A stretch of 64,000 nucleotides of DNA from Micromonospora musae (GTDB taxonomy: Bacteria; Actinomycetota; Actinomycetes; Mycobacteriales; Micromonosporaceae). A model generated the notes under the pieces. The model saw only the letters and a list, made by a program, of their open reading frames with translations, was not told the DNA's origin and ran no database searches. The position numbers were made by a program, and so were the translations under genes. The stretch covers positions 62,001 through 126,000 of the forward strand of contig NZ_RAZT01000008.1 in assembly GCF_003626635.1 (NCBI RefSeq). The letters run 5' to 3'. Positions 50,623-58,848 of this stretch are shown here, piece by piece; positions within the stretch are counted from its first letter, which is position 1; each line of letters begins with the position of its first letter.

Positions 50623-50760
50623 ATGGAGTTCCTCGTCCTCGTACTGTTCCTGGCCGTCCTCGCCGTCGCCGCGGCGACCGGCGTCACCGCCGACAGCCGC
50701 GACTCCGCCGACTGGAAACCGACCGACGCCGGTCGTCGCTCGCCGTCCCGTACCTGCTGA
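50623..50760 (+). CDS. 45-residue single-helix membrane microprotein
   Basis: Starts MEFLVLVLFLAVLAVAAATG: one membrane helix covering about 3-20, then a short polar tail with D-S-R-D-S-A-D-W-K-P. The ATG at 50623 follows a weak AAGTGGG. A start at 50572 is possible but would add 17 polar residues in front of the helix. Divergent from the GlxA-type regulator and so a candidate target of it. Function unknown. Confidence 0.55.
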   Translation: MEFLVLVLFLAVLAVAAATGVTADSRDSADWKPTDAGRRSPSRTC

Positions 50761-50861
50761 TGCCCCTTGGTGTGATTCGACCGGAAAATCCCGGGCGGGA
50801 CCGCGCCAAAAGGGGCGGCCCCGCCGACGGGGGCCGGTCGGCGTACGGCAGGCTAGGAGCC

Positions 50862-51437
50862 ATGGCAGACGGCTCCTGGTACGACGCCGACATCGACCAC
50901 GTGATCATTTCCGAGGCGCAGATCCGCGAGAAGACCGCGGAGCTGGCCAAGCAGGTCGCAGCGGACCACGCCCACGTCGAGGACGGGCTCCTGCTGGTCT
51001 GCGTGCTCAAGGGCGCGGTCATGTTCATGGCCGACTTCGCCCGGGCGCTGGGCCGCCACGGCCCGCCCGCCGAGCTCGAGTTCATGGCCGTCTCGTCGTA
51101 CGGGCAGGGCACCACCTCCTCCGGCGTCGTCCGCATCCTCAAGGACCTCGACCGGGACATCGCCGGCCGGCACGTGATCGTCGTCGAGGACATCGTCGAC
51201 TCCGGCCTCACCCTCTCCTGGCTGCTGCGTTACCTGGAGTCCCGTTCGGCGGCGAGCGTCGAGGTCGTCGCGCTGTTCCGCAAGCCGGACGCGGTCAAGG
51301 TCCAGGTGCCGGTCAAGTACGTGGGCTTCGACATCCCGACCGAGTTCGTCGTCGGCTACGGGCTGGACTTCGGCGAGCGGTACCGGGAACTGCCCTACGT
51401 CGGCGTGCTGAAGCCCGAGGTCTACGCCCGTTCCTGA
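50862..51437 (+). CDS. hpt: Hypoxanthine phosphoribosyltransferase
   Basis: A 191-residue type I phosphoribosyltransferase of purine salvage. The PRPP-binding motif V-V-E-D-I-V-D-S-G is at 107-115, the flexible-loop S-S-Y-G-Q-G-T-T-S-S-G near 78, and the purine-contact K-Y-V-G-F-D-I-P near 155. It would make IMP (and GMP) from hypoxanthine (guanine) and PRPP. The ATG at 50862 follows TAGGAGC; the ribosome site is short. It is followed by 531 bases before ftsH, in the conserved tilS-hpt-ftsH-folE order. Confidence 0.95.
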   Translation: MADGSWYDADIDHVIISEAQIREKTAELAKQVAADHAHVEDGLLLVCVLKGAVMFMADFARALGRHGPPAELEFMAVSSYGQGTTSSGVVRILKDLDRDIAGRHVIVVEDIVDSGLTLSWLLRYLESRSAASVEVVALFRKPDAVKVQVPVKYVGFDIPTEFVVGYGLDFGERYRELPYVGVLKPEVYARS

Positions 51438-51968
51438 ACCCTCCTCGCATCGACGCTGACCCGCCGTCGAGGAGGAGAGCCCGCCGGGTACGCACCGTGG
51501 CCGCGCCGGCGCTCCGGCGGACGGCGGGCAGAGACCGAAGAGGGCTCGCTCGTCAAGCGGACGTTCAGCGGATTCTCAGCTCTTCGGACTACCGTGGACG
51601 TCGGTGGCGTGGAGGCACCTCCGCGCCCGGCCCCTCGACCGCGTGACCGGGTGTTTGTGGGTGGCCGGGAGTGGACTCCTCGCCACGCCGGTCTCCGCCC
51701 GGTCCCGTCGTACGGGATGGCGCGGGCTGGCGGGCCCGACCCACGGGACGTGCCGTCGATGTCCGGCGTGCGTCGAGTGCGGGGCTCGCAAGCTCACTCC
51801 GTGCGCACACGGTGTACCGTCGAATGACCGCGGCGCGGCAATTTGTCGCTCCTCGGCGGTCGAGGCCGGCCCGCAGGGCGGCTCCGGCAGCCGCTCCGGC
51901 GGCGACACCAATCAGACGGTCAGGACGTCGATCAGGAGGATGCGGGCGCTCAGGCACCCGACAACAGC
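51438..51968 (+). other. Long hpt-ftsH intergenic region
   Basis: These 531 bases hold no gene I would defend; the open frames have no start signals and low-complexity Arg/Pro/Ser translations. CCTCCTCG (51440-51447) can pair with CGAGGAGG (51468-51475) as a weak hpt terminator. TACCGT at 51590-51595 is a possible ftsH -10, which would give a leader of about 370 bases. GGAGGATG near 51934 looks like a ribosome site but is about 28 bases before the ftsH ATG. Confidence 0.45.
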
Positions 51969-53984
51969 ATGGAACGTACGCGTTTCTTCCGCCGACCGGT
52001 GGTCTGGATCATCCTGGTCATCCTCGGCGCCGTTGTTCTCAGTCAGTTGTTCACCTCGGGACCCAGCTACCACCGGGTGGACACTTCCGTTGCGCTGGAC
52101 CAGCTCCACACAAGCAAGATCGATAGTGCGGTCTTCCAGGACAAGGAGCAGACGCTCCAGCTCAAGCTCGCCCAGAAGACCAAGTTCGGCGACACCACCA
52201 CCGACCGGATCGAGGCCCAGTTCCCCTACGAGGTGGGCGGCCGGGTCTGGCAGGAGGTGCTCGACGCCAAGGCGGCCAACCGGATCACCGGCCCCGCCGA
52301 CACGAAGGTGTCGTCCGACAGCATCTGGGTGAGCCTGCTGGTGAACCTGCTCCCCATCGTGCTGCTCGTGCTTCTGCTGCTCTTCTTCATGTCGCAGATG
52401 CAGGGCGGCGGCTCGCGGGTGCTCAACTTCGGCAAGTCCAAGGCCAAGATGATCACCAAGGACACGCCGAAGACCACCTTCGCGGACGTCGCGGGCGCCG
52501 ACGAGGCGGTGGAGGAGCTCCACGAGATCAAGGACTTCCTCCAGAACCCGGCCAAGTACCAGGCCCTGGGCGCCAAGATCCCGAAGGGCGTGCTGCTCTT
52601 CGGCCCGCCCGGTACCGGTAAGACGCTGCTGGCCCGCGCGGTCGCCGGCGAGGCCGGGGTGCCCTTCTACTCCATCTCCGGCTCCGACTTCGTCGAGATG
52701 TTCGTCGGTGTCGGTGCGAGCCGGGTCCGTGACCTCTTCGAGCAGGCCAAGGCGAACGCTCCGGCGATCGTCTTCGTCGACGAGATCGACGCCGTCGGCC
52801 GGCACCGTGGCGCCGGCATGGGCGGTGGCCACGACGAGCGGGAGCAGACCCTCAACCAGCTGCTGGTCGAGATGGACGGCTTCGACACCAAGGGCGGCGT
52901 CATCCTGATCGCCGCCACGAACCGGCCGGACATCCTGGACCCGGCGCTGCTGCGCCCGGGCCGCTTCGACCGGCAGATCCCGGTGGACGCGCCGGACATG
53001 GAGGGCCGCAAGGCCATCCTGCGGGTGCACGCCAAGGGCAAGCCGTTCACGCCCGACGTCGACCTCGACTCGGTGGCCCGGCGTACTCCGGGCTTCAGCG
53101 GCGCCGACCTGGCCAACGTGATCAACGAGTCGGCTCTGCTCACCGCCCGTAAGGACCAGCGGGCGATCAGCAACGACTCCCTGGAGGAGTCGATCGACCG
53201 GGTGATCGCCGGTCCGCAGCGCCGGACCCGGGTGATGAGCGACCAGGAGAAGAAGATCACCGCGTACCACGAGGGTGGCCACGCGCTGGTCGCCTGGGCG
53301 CTGCCGCACGCCGCGCCGGTGCACAAGGTGACGATCCTGTCCCGCGGTCGCTCGCTGGGCCACACCCTGGTGCTGCCCACGGAGGACAAGTACACCCAGA
53401 CCCGGGCCGAGATGATCGACACCCTGGCGTACGCGCTGGGCGGCCGGGCCGCGGAGGAGCTGGTCTTCCACGAGCCCACCACCGGTGCCGGCAACGACAT
53501 CGAGAAGGCCACCCAGCTGGCCCGCGCGATGATCACCCAGTACGGCATGAGCTCCAAGCTCGGTGCGATCAAGTACGGCACCAGCGGCGACGAGCCGTTC
53601 CTCGGCCGCAACATGGGCCACGAGCGGGACTACTCGGACGCGGTGGCCGCCGAGATCGACGGCGAGATGCGGGCGCTCATCGAACTGGCGCACGACGAGG
53701 CCTGGGAGATCCTGGTCGACTACCGGGACGTCCTGGACAACATCGTGCTCGAGCTGATGGAGAAGGAGACCCTCTCCACCGCCGACATGGCCCGGATCTG
53801 CGCCCGGGTGGTCAAGCGACCGCCGCTCGCGCCGTACAACGGCTTCGGCAAGCGCCAGCCCTCCACCGAGCCGCCGGTACTCACCCCGGCGGAGAAGGAG
53901 GCGCTCAAGGCGCAGGCCCAGGCCGACGGCGCCCAGGCGGGGGTCGGCGGCAACGCCTCGAACAACTCGGACGGTACGCACTGA
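51969..53984 (+). CDS. ftsH: ATP-dependent zinc metalloprotease FtsH
   Basis: A 671-residue membrane protease that forms hexamers facing the cytosol and degrades membrane and regulatory proteins. Membrane helices at about 10-30 and 119-140 flank a short outer domain. The AAA module has Walker A G-P-P-G-T-G-K-T (212-219), Walker B I-V-F-V-D-E-I-D and the second region of homology R-P-G-R-F-D-R. The zinc site is H434-E-G-G-H438. The tail is short compared with mycobacterial FtsH. The ATG at 51969 is the first plausible start in frame, but no ribosome site is close to it. Confidence 0.95.
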   Translation: MERTRFFRRPVVWIILVILGAVVLSQLFTSGPSYHRVDTSVALDQLHTSKIDSAVFQDKEQTLQLKLAQKTKFGDTTTDRIEAQFPYEVGGRVWQEVLDAKAANRITGPADTKVSSDSIWVSLLVNLLPIVLLVLLLLFFMSQMQGGGSRVLNFGKSKAKMITKDTPKTTFADVAGADEAVEELHEIKDFLQNPAKYQALGAKIPKGVLLFGPPGTGKTLLARAVAGEAGVPFYSISGSDFVEMFVGVGASRVRDLFEQAKANAPAIVFVDEIDAVGRHRGAGMGGGHDEREQTLNQLLVEMDGFDTKGGVILIAATNRPDILDPALLRPGRFDRQIPVDAPDMEGRKAILRVHAKGKPFTPDVDLDSVARRTPGFSGADLANVINESALLTARKDQRAISNDSLEESIDRVIAGPQRRTRVMSDQEKKITAYHEGGHALVAWALPHAAPVHKVTILSRGRSLGHTLVLPTEDKYTQTRAEMIDTLAYALGGRAAEELVFHEPTTGAGNDIEKATQLARAMITQYGMSSKLGAIKYGTSGDEPFLGRNMGHERDYSDAVAAEIDGEMRALIELAHDEAWEILVDYRDVLDNIVLELMEKETLSTADMARICARVVKRPPLAPYNGFGKRQPSTEPPVLTPAEKEALKAQAQADGAQAGVGGNASNNSDGTH

Positions 53985-53997
53985 GCACCACGGACCC

Positions 53998-54031
53998 GGC
54001 GGCCAGCCCCGAACCTCGGGGGCTGGCCGCC
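53998..54031 (+). other. 13-bp hairpin between ftsH and folE
   Basis: GGCGGCCAGCCCC (53998-54010) pairs perfectly with 54019-54031 around an 8-base loop, in the 74 bases between the ftsH stop and the folE ATG. It has no U-run. It could attenuate read-through or, if folE starts further upstream, lie within coding sequence. Confidence 0.6.
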
Positions 54032-54058
54032 TCCGCGACTGAGCCCGACGGCGACGAC

Positions 54059-54688
54059 ATGCTGGACTACATCGCCGCGCGGCTGATCAACGGGAAGCTG
54101 ACCGGTGGCCCGGTCGAGGAGAGCGTCGACCTGGCCCGGATCGAGAAGGCGGTCCGCGAGATCCTGATCGCGGTCGGCGAGGACCCCGATCGCGACGGGC
54201 TCCGGCAGACCCCGGCCCGGGTGGCCCGGGCCTACGCCGAGCTCTTCGCCGGCCTGCGCGTCGACCCGGCCCAGGTGCTCAGCACCGCCTTCGAGGCCAA
54301 CCACCAGGAACTGGTGATCGTCCGGGACATCGACGTCATGAGCCTCTGCGAGCACCACCTGCTGCCGTTCCGCGGCAGCGCCCACATCGGCTACATTCCC
54401 GGCCCGGACGGGCGGATCACCGGGCTCTCCAAGCTGGCCCGGCTGGTCGAGGTCTACGCCCGCCGACCGCAGGTGCAGGAGCGGCTCACCACGCAGGTCG
54501 CCGACCTGCTGATGGCGAAGCTCGCGCCCAGAGGCGTGATCGTCGTCCTCGAGTGCGAGCACATGTGCATGGCGATGCGTGGCATCCAGAAGTCCGGCGC
54601 CAAGACGATCACGTCGGCGGTGCGTGGCACGCTCCAGAACGACGCGAAGTCCCGCTCCGAGGCGATGGCCCTGATCCTGCCCCGCTGA
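54059..54688 (+). CDS. folE: GTP cyclohydrolase I
   Basis: A 209-residue enzyme for the first step of folate (pteridine) synthesis, GTP to dihydroneopterin triphosphate. Zinc ligands C97 and H100 (L-C-E-H-H) and C168-region E-C-E-H-M-C-M-A-M are present, as is the S-K-L-A-R-L-V-E-V-Y-A-R-R-P-Q helix. The ATG at 54059 has a poor ribosome site. The same frame is open back to the ftsH stop and reads as a plausible acidic/Ala-Pro tail, so an earlier non-ATG start cannot be excluded. In other actinobacteria folP, folB and folK follow; here an unrelated leftward gene comes next. Confidence 0.94.
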   Translation: MLDYIAARLINGKLTGGPVEESVDLARIEKAVREILIAVGEDPDRDGLRQTPARVARAYAELFAGLRVDPAQVLSTAFEANHQELVIVRDIDVMSLCEHHLLPFRGSAHIGYIPGPDGRITGLSKLARLVEVYARRPQVQERLTTQVADLLMAKLAPRGVIVVLECEHMCMAMRGIQKSGAKTITSAVRGTLQNDAKSRSEAMALILPR

Positions 54689-54702
54689 CCCGACGAACCA
54701 CC

Positions 54703-54736
54703 CGGCCGGCCGACCCGCACCCAGGGCGGCCGGCCG
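54703..54736. terminator. Terminator between folE and the convergent gene
   Basis: CGGCCGGCC (54703-54711) pairs with GGCCGGCCG (54728-54736), loop 16 bases, followed by TTT in the rightward direction. Confidence 0.65.
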
Positions 54737-54757
54737 TTTCCGTACCCGCCCGCGTAC

Positions 54758-55468
54758 TCAGCCGGCCAGCATGGCGAGCAGCAGGCCCGCCGTGACCAGC
54801 ACCGCCGGCACCAGGCAGACCAGCGCGCCGAACCGCGACGTACGGTCCACCCGGCCGGCGCCCGTCGACCGGAAGAGCCGCCCGACGCCGATCCACCCGG
54901 CCACGAAAGCCACCGCCGGCATCGGCAAGCCACAGATCAGGGCGGCGACGGTCGCCGCACCGGCACCGGTCGCGACGTACACCACCACCTGGATCAGCGG
55001 CACCACCAGCGCGAGCGGGCCGTAAACCAGCAGGTTGCGCGACCGGGCGGCCCAGCCCGCGGGGCGGAGCGGACGTCGCGTCACCAGCAGCCCCTCCGCC
55101 GCGTCGACCCGTTCCCGGGCGGTCCGCAGCCCGGTCAGCACGGCCGCCGGCCCGCCCGTCATCGAGCGGGTCTCCTCGGTCAGCTCCGGCGGCGACGGCA
55201 CCAGCGAGATCTGCGGTACGCCGCGCTCCCGCAACCGGGTCTGCTGCGCGGCCAGCCCGGTACGGACCTCCGCCAACTCCTCCCGGGCCGCCTGCACCGA
55301 GCGGGCCTGCTCACCGGCGGCGGCCGCGGCCGATCGGCGTACCCCGTCCAGCTTGCGAGCCGCCGCCAGGTAGTCCTGCCAGGCGTCCAACGCGGCGTCA
55401 GCCGGGGCCGCCGGGTTCTGCCCCTCGTCCCGCGTGACCGTGGCCGTCTTCCGCCCGTTGCGGCTCAT
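54758..55468 (-). CDS. Coiled-coil membrane protein coupled to the FtsK-like protein
   Basis: A 236-residue protein. The first 100 residues are cytoplasmic with a helical, Ala/Glu/Arg-rich coiled-coil region (about 28-80; A-A-R-E-E-L-A-E-V-R-T-G-L-A-A-Q-Q-T-R-L); three to four membrane helices follow (about 145-165, 168-188, 212-235). Its ATG overlaps the stop of the large FtsK-like gene (ATGA, 55465-55468), which implies a shared complex. I do not recognise the family. The position right after an EccC-like protein suggests an envelope-complex partner. Confidence 0.78.
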   Translation of the reverse strand: MSRNGRKTATVTRDEGQNPAAPADAALDAWQDYLAAARKLDGVRRSAAAAAGEQARSVQAAREELAEVRTGLAAQQTRLRERGVPQISLVPSPPELTEETRSMTGGPAAVLTGLRTARERVDAAEGLLVTRRPLRPAGWAARSRNLLVYGPLALVVPLIQVVVYVATGAGAATVAALICGLPMPAVAFVAGWIGVGRLFRSTGAGRVDRTSRFGALVCLVPAVLVTAGLLLAMLAG

Positions 55469-58080
55469 GCCCTCGGCTCCTCTTCGGCGAACGGCACCAG
55501 GACCAGGCCCTGCTCGTCCGGCCCGTCCCAGAGCACCGCCCGGCCCGGGCGTGGACGCCACTCCACCGGACGGTGGAAGACGCTGGCGAGCTGGGCACCC
55601 GGCACGCCCACCGCCACGACGGCCGCCAGCTTGTCGACGGCATCCTCCGGCCCGAGCAGAGCGGCGAACGGCGGCACCACCCGCCACCAGCCGAGCAGGT
55701 GCCGACCGGCCGGTGGACCCTCCCGGAGCAGCGTTCGCATCAGCTCGACCGGTAGCTCCTCGGCGTCCGCCCGGCCCGCGCCGAAGACCACCAGGTACGT
55801 CGGACCGCCGGCCGGTGCGGTCTCCTCCGTGTCGTCCGCTTCCGTGGCGTCTGCGGCGGACCCGGCGGCGGTGGCGACGTCGAGCAGGCCGGCGACGTCG
55901 ACGGTCGTGGCCGGATGCTCGGCGGCCAGCTCGGCGGTGAGCGCCTCGGCCAGCGGCCGGCAGGCCGGATCTGCGGCGGCGACGACGAACCGGGCCGTGC
56001 CCGGCCGGTGGTGAGCGGCGGTGCTCCGGACCGCGGTGGCCAGCAGGAGGGCCGCCTCCGGGCCGGGCCCGAGGACGGCGAGGTTGCGCCCCGCCGCCGG
56101 ACCGAGCGGTACGACCACAGTCGACCGGGCCACATCCACCGCCCGACCCAGCAGGGCGGCCGGCGCGTGCGCCTCGCCCCCGACCGCCGCCCGGTAGCGG
56201 GGGTCGTTGCGCAGCAGCGGCCGGGCGTACCCGGCGAACACCACCGGCGGCGCGGAACCCTCCGGCCGGGCCGTCCAGAGCTCGTGCCGCAGCCGCTCCA
56301 CCGTCTCCGGTTCGTTCTGCGGATCCGAATACCGGATCAACCGCTCGTGGCCGCGCACCGCTCCCCGAGGGCCACCGAGCCCGCCCGCCGTGTTCACCAC
56401 CGCGCTGCCCACCGGGAGGCCGGCCGCCGAATCGTTAGTGGGTTCCAGGACCGCCCCACCACCCGGCAAGGCCACCCGGACCGGGAACTGCCCGAGCAGC
56501 GAGTCCCGGTGACCGGCGTCCGACCGCCCCGGCAACCCCAGATCCCCGGCTCCGGCCAGCACCAGGTGGACGCCGTACGCCCGACCCGAGCGGGCGAGAG
56601 CTTCGAGATGGGCCGCGAGGTCCGCGCCGAGCCGGTCCCGCTCGGCGAAGAGCAGCGCCACGTTCTCGACCACGCAGACGATGCGGGGTAGCGCGGTGTG
56701 CTGGCGCAGCTCGGCGAAGCGCTGCCCGCCCACCCGGCGACCTGCCTCCTCGCGGCGGCGCACCTCGGTCGCCAACTGCACGAACAGGTCCCGCACGTAC
56801 TCGCGGTCGGCGGTCATCGCGGCCGCCCGGACCTGCGGGATCCAGGACCGGTCCCGCTCCGTCTGGAGGAACTCCACGAAGGACTCCCCGTCGGCCAGGT
56901 CCACGAGGTAGAGCGCCAGCTCCTCCGGGCCGTACCGGGCGCACAGGCCGAGCAGGGCGTTGGTCAGGAACGCCGACCGGTCGCCGTCGGAGCGGCCACT
57001 GACCAGCCAGTGCGGAGTCAGCTCGGTGAACCCGAGCGGCACCGGCCGCCCGCCGGCGTCACCCACCGTGGTCGTCATCCCATCGACCGAGTCCGCTGAC
57101 CAGAGCACATCGCCGGTGAGCGGCAGCACGTTGGCGAGCGACAACCGGGAACCCGCCTCGACCTCGGCGGCGAGCCGCCGGCAGACCGTGTCCACCAGTT
57201 CGGCCGGCGGATCCGGCTCGACGAGGACCGGTGAGTTCAGCCCGTGCGGCGGATCCACGCCGGGACTCGTGAACGAGGTGCCGGGCGGGTCGCCGAGCAG
57301 CGCGTACGCGTTGCGCAGCGCGAGCGTCGTCGCCCGGGGCAGCGGCGGGCGGTTCGCGTACGGGCCGGCACCCGCCCAACCGGCGACCACCAGGTGCAGC
57401 CCGGCAGCCGGTCCCTGCTCGGCCAGCGCCTCGATCCGGGCCAGGTCGTTCGGCGCGGTCAACTCCGGAAGGGCGGCTATCACCAGCAGCAGGGTCCGGT
57501 CGTGCCGGCGTCGCCCGCTGGCACCCGGAGTCACCCACTGTTCGGCCTCGGTCAGCAACGCCCGCAGACCCGGCAGGTCCGACGCCGGCGGCGGGAGCAG
57601 GCCGGCGTCGGCCAGCGGGGCGAACGGCGCCAGGGCAGCGCCGGTGGCGTCCACCGCGCGGACCAGCAGCGCGCCGGCCGGCGTCGCCCCGACCGAACGC
57701 AGCAGGACTGCGCGGAGCAGACCCGCGACGCGAGCGTCCCGTACGTCGGTGTCGATGCTGAGGTGACCGGTGCCGACCAGCGGCACCAGGGCGGGGAAGC
57801 GCGCGTCGTCCAGCGGTGCCGCGGTGCCGACCCGGACGAAGGACGGCGGGCCCTCACCGGGCGGCGTGTCGGCGGCGAGCGTCTCCAGGGCAGCGCCCGC
57901 CCAGCCGGGAGCCACCGACGCGGCGACCGTGCGGAGGTGGTTGGCCAGCTCGTACTGCCGGCGCTGATCGGCCGGAGCGGGCCGGATCTCGTCGAGGATG
58001 CTCGCGGCCGCCGTCGCGGTGGCGGCAGCCTGGCGGTGCAGTGCGGCGGCGCGATTCGTGCGTGCCTTCGGACCGGCCAC
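55465..58080 (-). CDS. FtsK/EccC-like protein with degenerate ATPase motifs
   Basis: An 871-residue protein laid out like the ATPase part of EccC, without membrane helices. Three FtsK-like domains can be traced (about 80-310, 340-560, 620-870). The middle one has S-G-R-S-D-G-D-R-S at 361-369 where G-x4-G-K-S is expected, so both the Gly and the Lys are changed; its Walker B reads V-C-V-V-E-N-V, keeping Glu but not Asp. The third has V-L-G-P-G-P-E-A-A-L, also without Lys. It is therefore probably a non-hydrolysing relative. The GTG at 58080 (V-A-G-P-K) is chosen for its spacing from AGAGGGGG; a GTG at 58089 is an alternative. A leftward TACCGT near 58130 may be the -10. Confidence 0.8.
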   Translation of the reverse strand: MAGPKARTNRAAALHRQAAATATAAASILDEIRPAPADQRRQYELANHLRTVAASVAPGWAGAALETLAADTPPGEGPPSFVRVGTAAPLDDARFPALVPLVGTGHLSIDTDVRDARVAGLLRAVLLRSVGATPAGALLVRAVDATGAALAPFAPLADAGLLPPPASDLPGLRALLTEAEQWVTPGASGRRRHDRTLLLVIAALPELTAPNDLARIEALAEQGPAAGLHLVVAGWAGAGPYANRPPLPRATTLALRNAYALLGDPPGTSFTSPGVDPPHGLNSPVLVEPDPPAELVDTVCRRLAAEVEAGSRLSLANVLPLTGDVLWSADSVDGMTTTVGDAGGRPVPLGFTELTPHWLVSGRSDGDRSAFLTNALLGLCARYGPEELALYLVDLADGESFVEFLQTERDRSWIPQVRAAAMTADREYVRDLFVQLATEVRRREEAGRRVGGQRFAELRQHTALPRIVCVVENVALLFAERDRLGADLAAHLEALARSGRAYGVHLVLAGAGDLGLPGRSDAGHRDSLLGQFPVRVALPGGGAVLEPTNDSAAGLPVGSAVVNTAGGLGGPRGAVRGHERLIRYSDPQNEPETVERLRHELWTARPEGSAPPVVFAGYARPLLRNDPRYRAAVGGEAHAPAALLGRAVDVARSTVVVPLGPAAGRNLAVLGPGPEAALLLATAVRSTAAHHRPGTARFVVAAADPACRPLAEALTAELAAEHPATTVDVAGLLDVATAAGSAADATEADDTEETAPAGGPTYLVVFGAGRADAEELPVELMRTLLREGPPAGRHLLGWWRVVPPFAALLGPEDAVDKLAAVVAVGVPGAQLASVFHRPVEWRPRPGRAVLWDGPDEQGLVLVPFAEEEPRA

Positions 58081-58238
58081 CGTGTCCACCCCCTCTGTTC
58101 GAGGCTGGCAACCTCCCGAGCAGAGACGGTATCCCAGGTGGTGCCCCTTCCCTCGGAGGTGGGGCGGCGGCGCGAAGGTGTCGTCCGTCATCTCACCGGA
58201 GGCGAGCACTCCATCACGATCCGCCGAAAATTGAGGCA

Positions 58239-58267
58239 TTGGGTACGCGGCCTTCGACCGATAGCCT
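58239..58267 (+). promoter_or_regulatory. Leaderless promoter of the proline-rich membrane protein gene
   Basis: TTGGGT (58239-58244), a 17-base spacer and TAGCCT (58262-58267), the latter exactly at -12 to -7 from the GTG at 58274. No ribosome site. Confidence 0.65.
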
Positions 58268-58273
58268 CAGGAC

Positions 58274-58840
58274 GTGGAATCAGTGCAGCCCCCCGCCGGT
58301 TCCCAGGTATCCCGCGTACCGGCGCAGCGGCCCCCCTCCGAGCAGCTGCCACCTGTCCCGGTCGCCCCGGCGCCGGAGCGTCCCCGCCGCCCGCTCCGTA
58401 CCGTCCTCACGGTGGTCGCGGGGGTGCTCGCACTGCTCTGCGTAGGCGCTGCGATCACCGGCTACGTGCTCTACGACCGCGCTACCACTCCGGACCGAAG
58501 CGCCCCCGACGTCGTCGTAGCCAGCTACATCCAGGCTTTCCTCAACGAACGCGATGACATCAAAACGGAGCAGTTCGTTTGCCGAGATGGAAGCGATCTC
58601 GATGCGGCGCGCAGCCTCCGACGCGAGTTGGAGCAGCGTGAGGCCGACTTCGACGTCGTCGTTCGGGTGCGATGGGGGCCCCTGACCCAGCTGAAGGAGG
58701 AAGACGGCGAGTCGATTACCACGACTTTGACCATTTCCGGTTCGGCGAATGGCCAGTCACGAAGCAGCCGCCGCGAGGACTGGCGCTTCCACGTCGTGGA
58801 TGAAGACGGTTGGCGGGTCTGTGGCGCGCAAAAGCTCTAG
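58274..58840 (+). CDS. Single-pass membrane protein with NTF2-like outer domain, paralogue of 5758-6606
   Basis: A 188-residue protein: Pro-rich cytoplasmic start (1-40), one helix (about 45-67), then an outer domain of about 115 residues with two cysteines (Q-F-V-C-R-D and W-R-V-C-G) likely paired. Layout and ending (F-H-V-V-D-E-D-G-W-R-V-C) match the protein at 5758-6606 (F-T-V-V-Q-K-T-G-W-W-V-C). From about 58500 the base composition drops well below the neighbourhood, with codons such as ATT, AAA and TTG, so the outer domain may be recently acquired or weakly selected. It is divergent from the FtsK-like gene and next to the secretion-like cluster. Confidence 0.82.
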   Translation: MESVQPPAGSQVSRVPAQRPPSEQLPPVPVAPAPERPRRPLRTVLTVVAGVLALLCVGAAITGYVLYDRATTPDRSAPDVVVASYIQAFLNERDDIKTEQFVCRDGSDLDAARSLRRELEQREADFDVVVRVRWGPLTQLKEEDGESITTTLTISGSANGQSRSSRREDWRFHVVDEDGWRVCGAQKL

Positions 58841-58848
58841 TGCTTTGC

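Noticed and set aside
51594..51957. Small genes in the hpt-ftsH gap
   Set aside because: Several frames overlap on both strands with Arg/Pro-rich translations; none has a ribosome site or recognisable fold.
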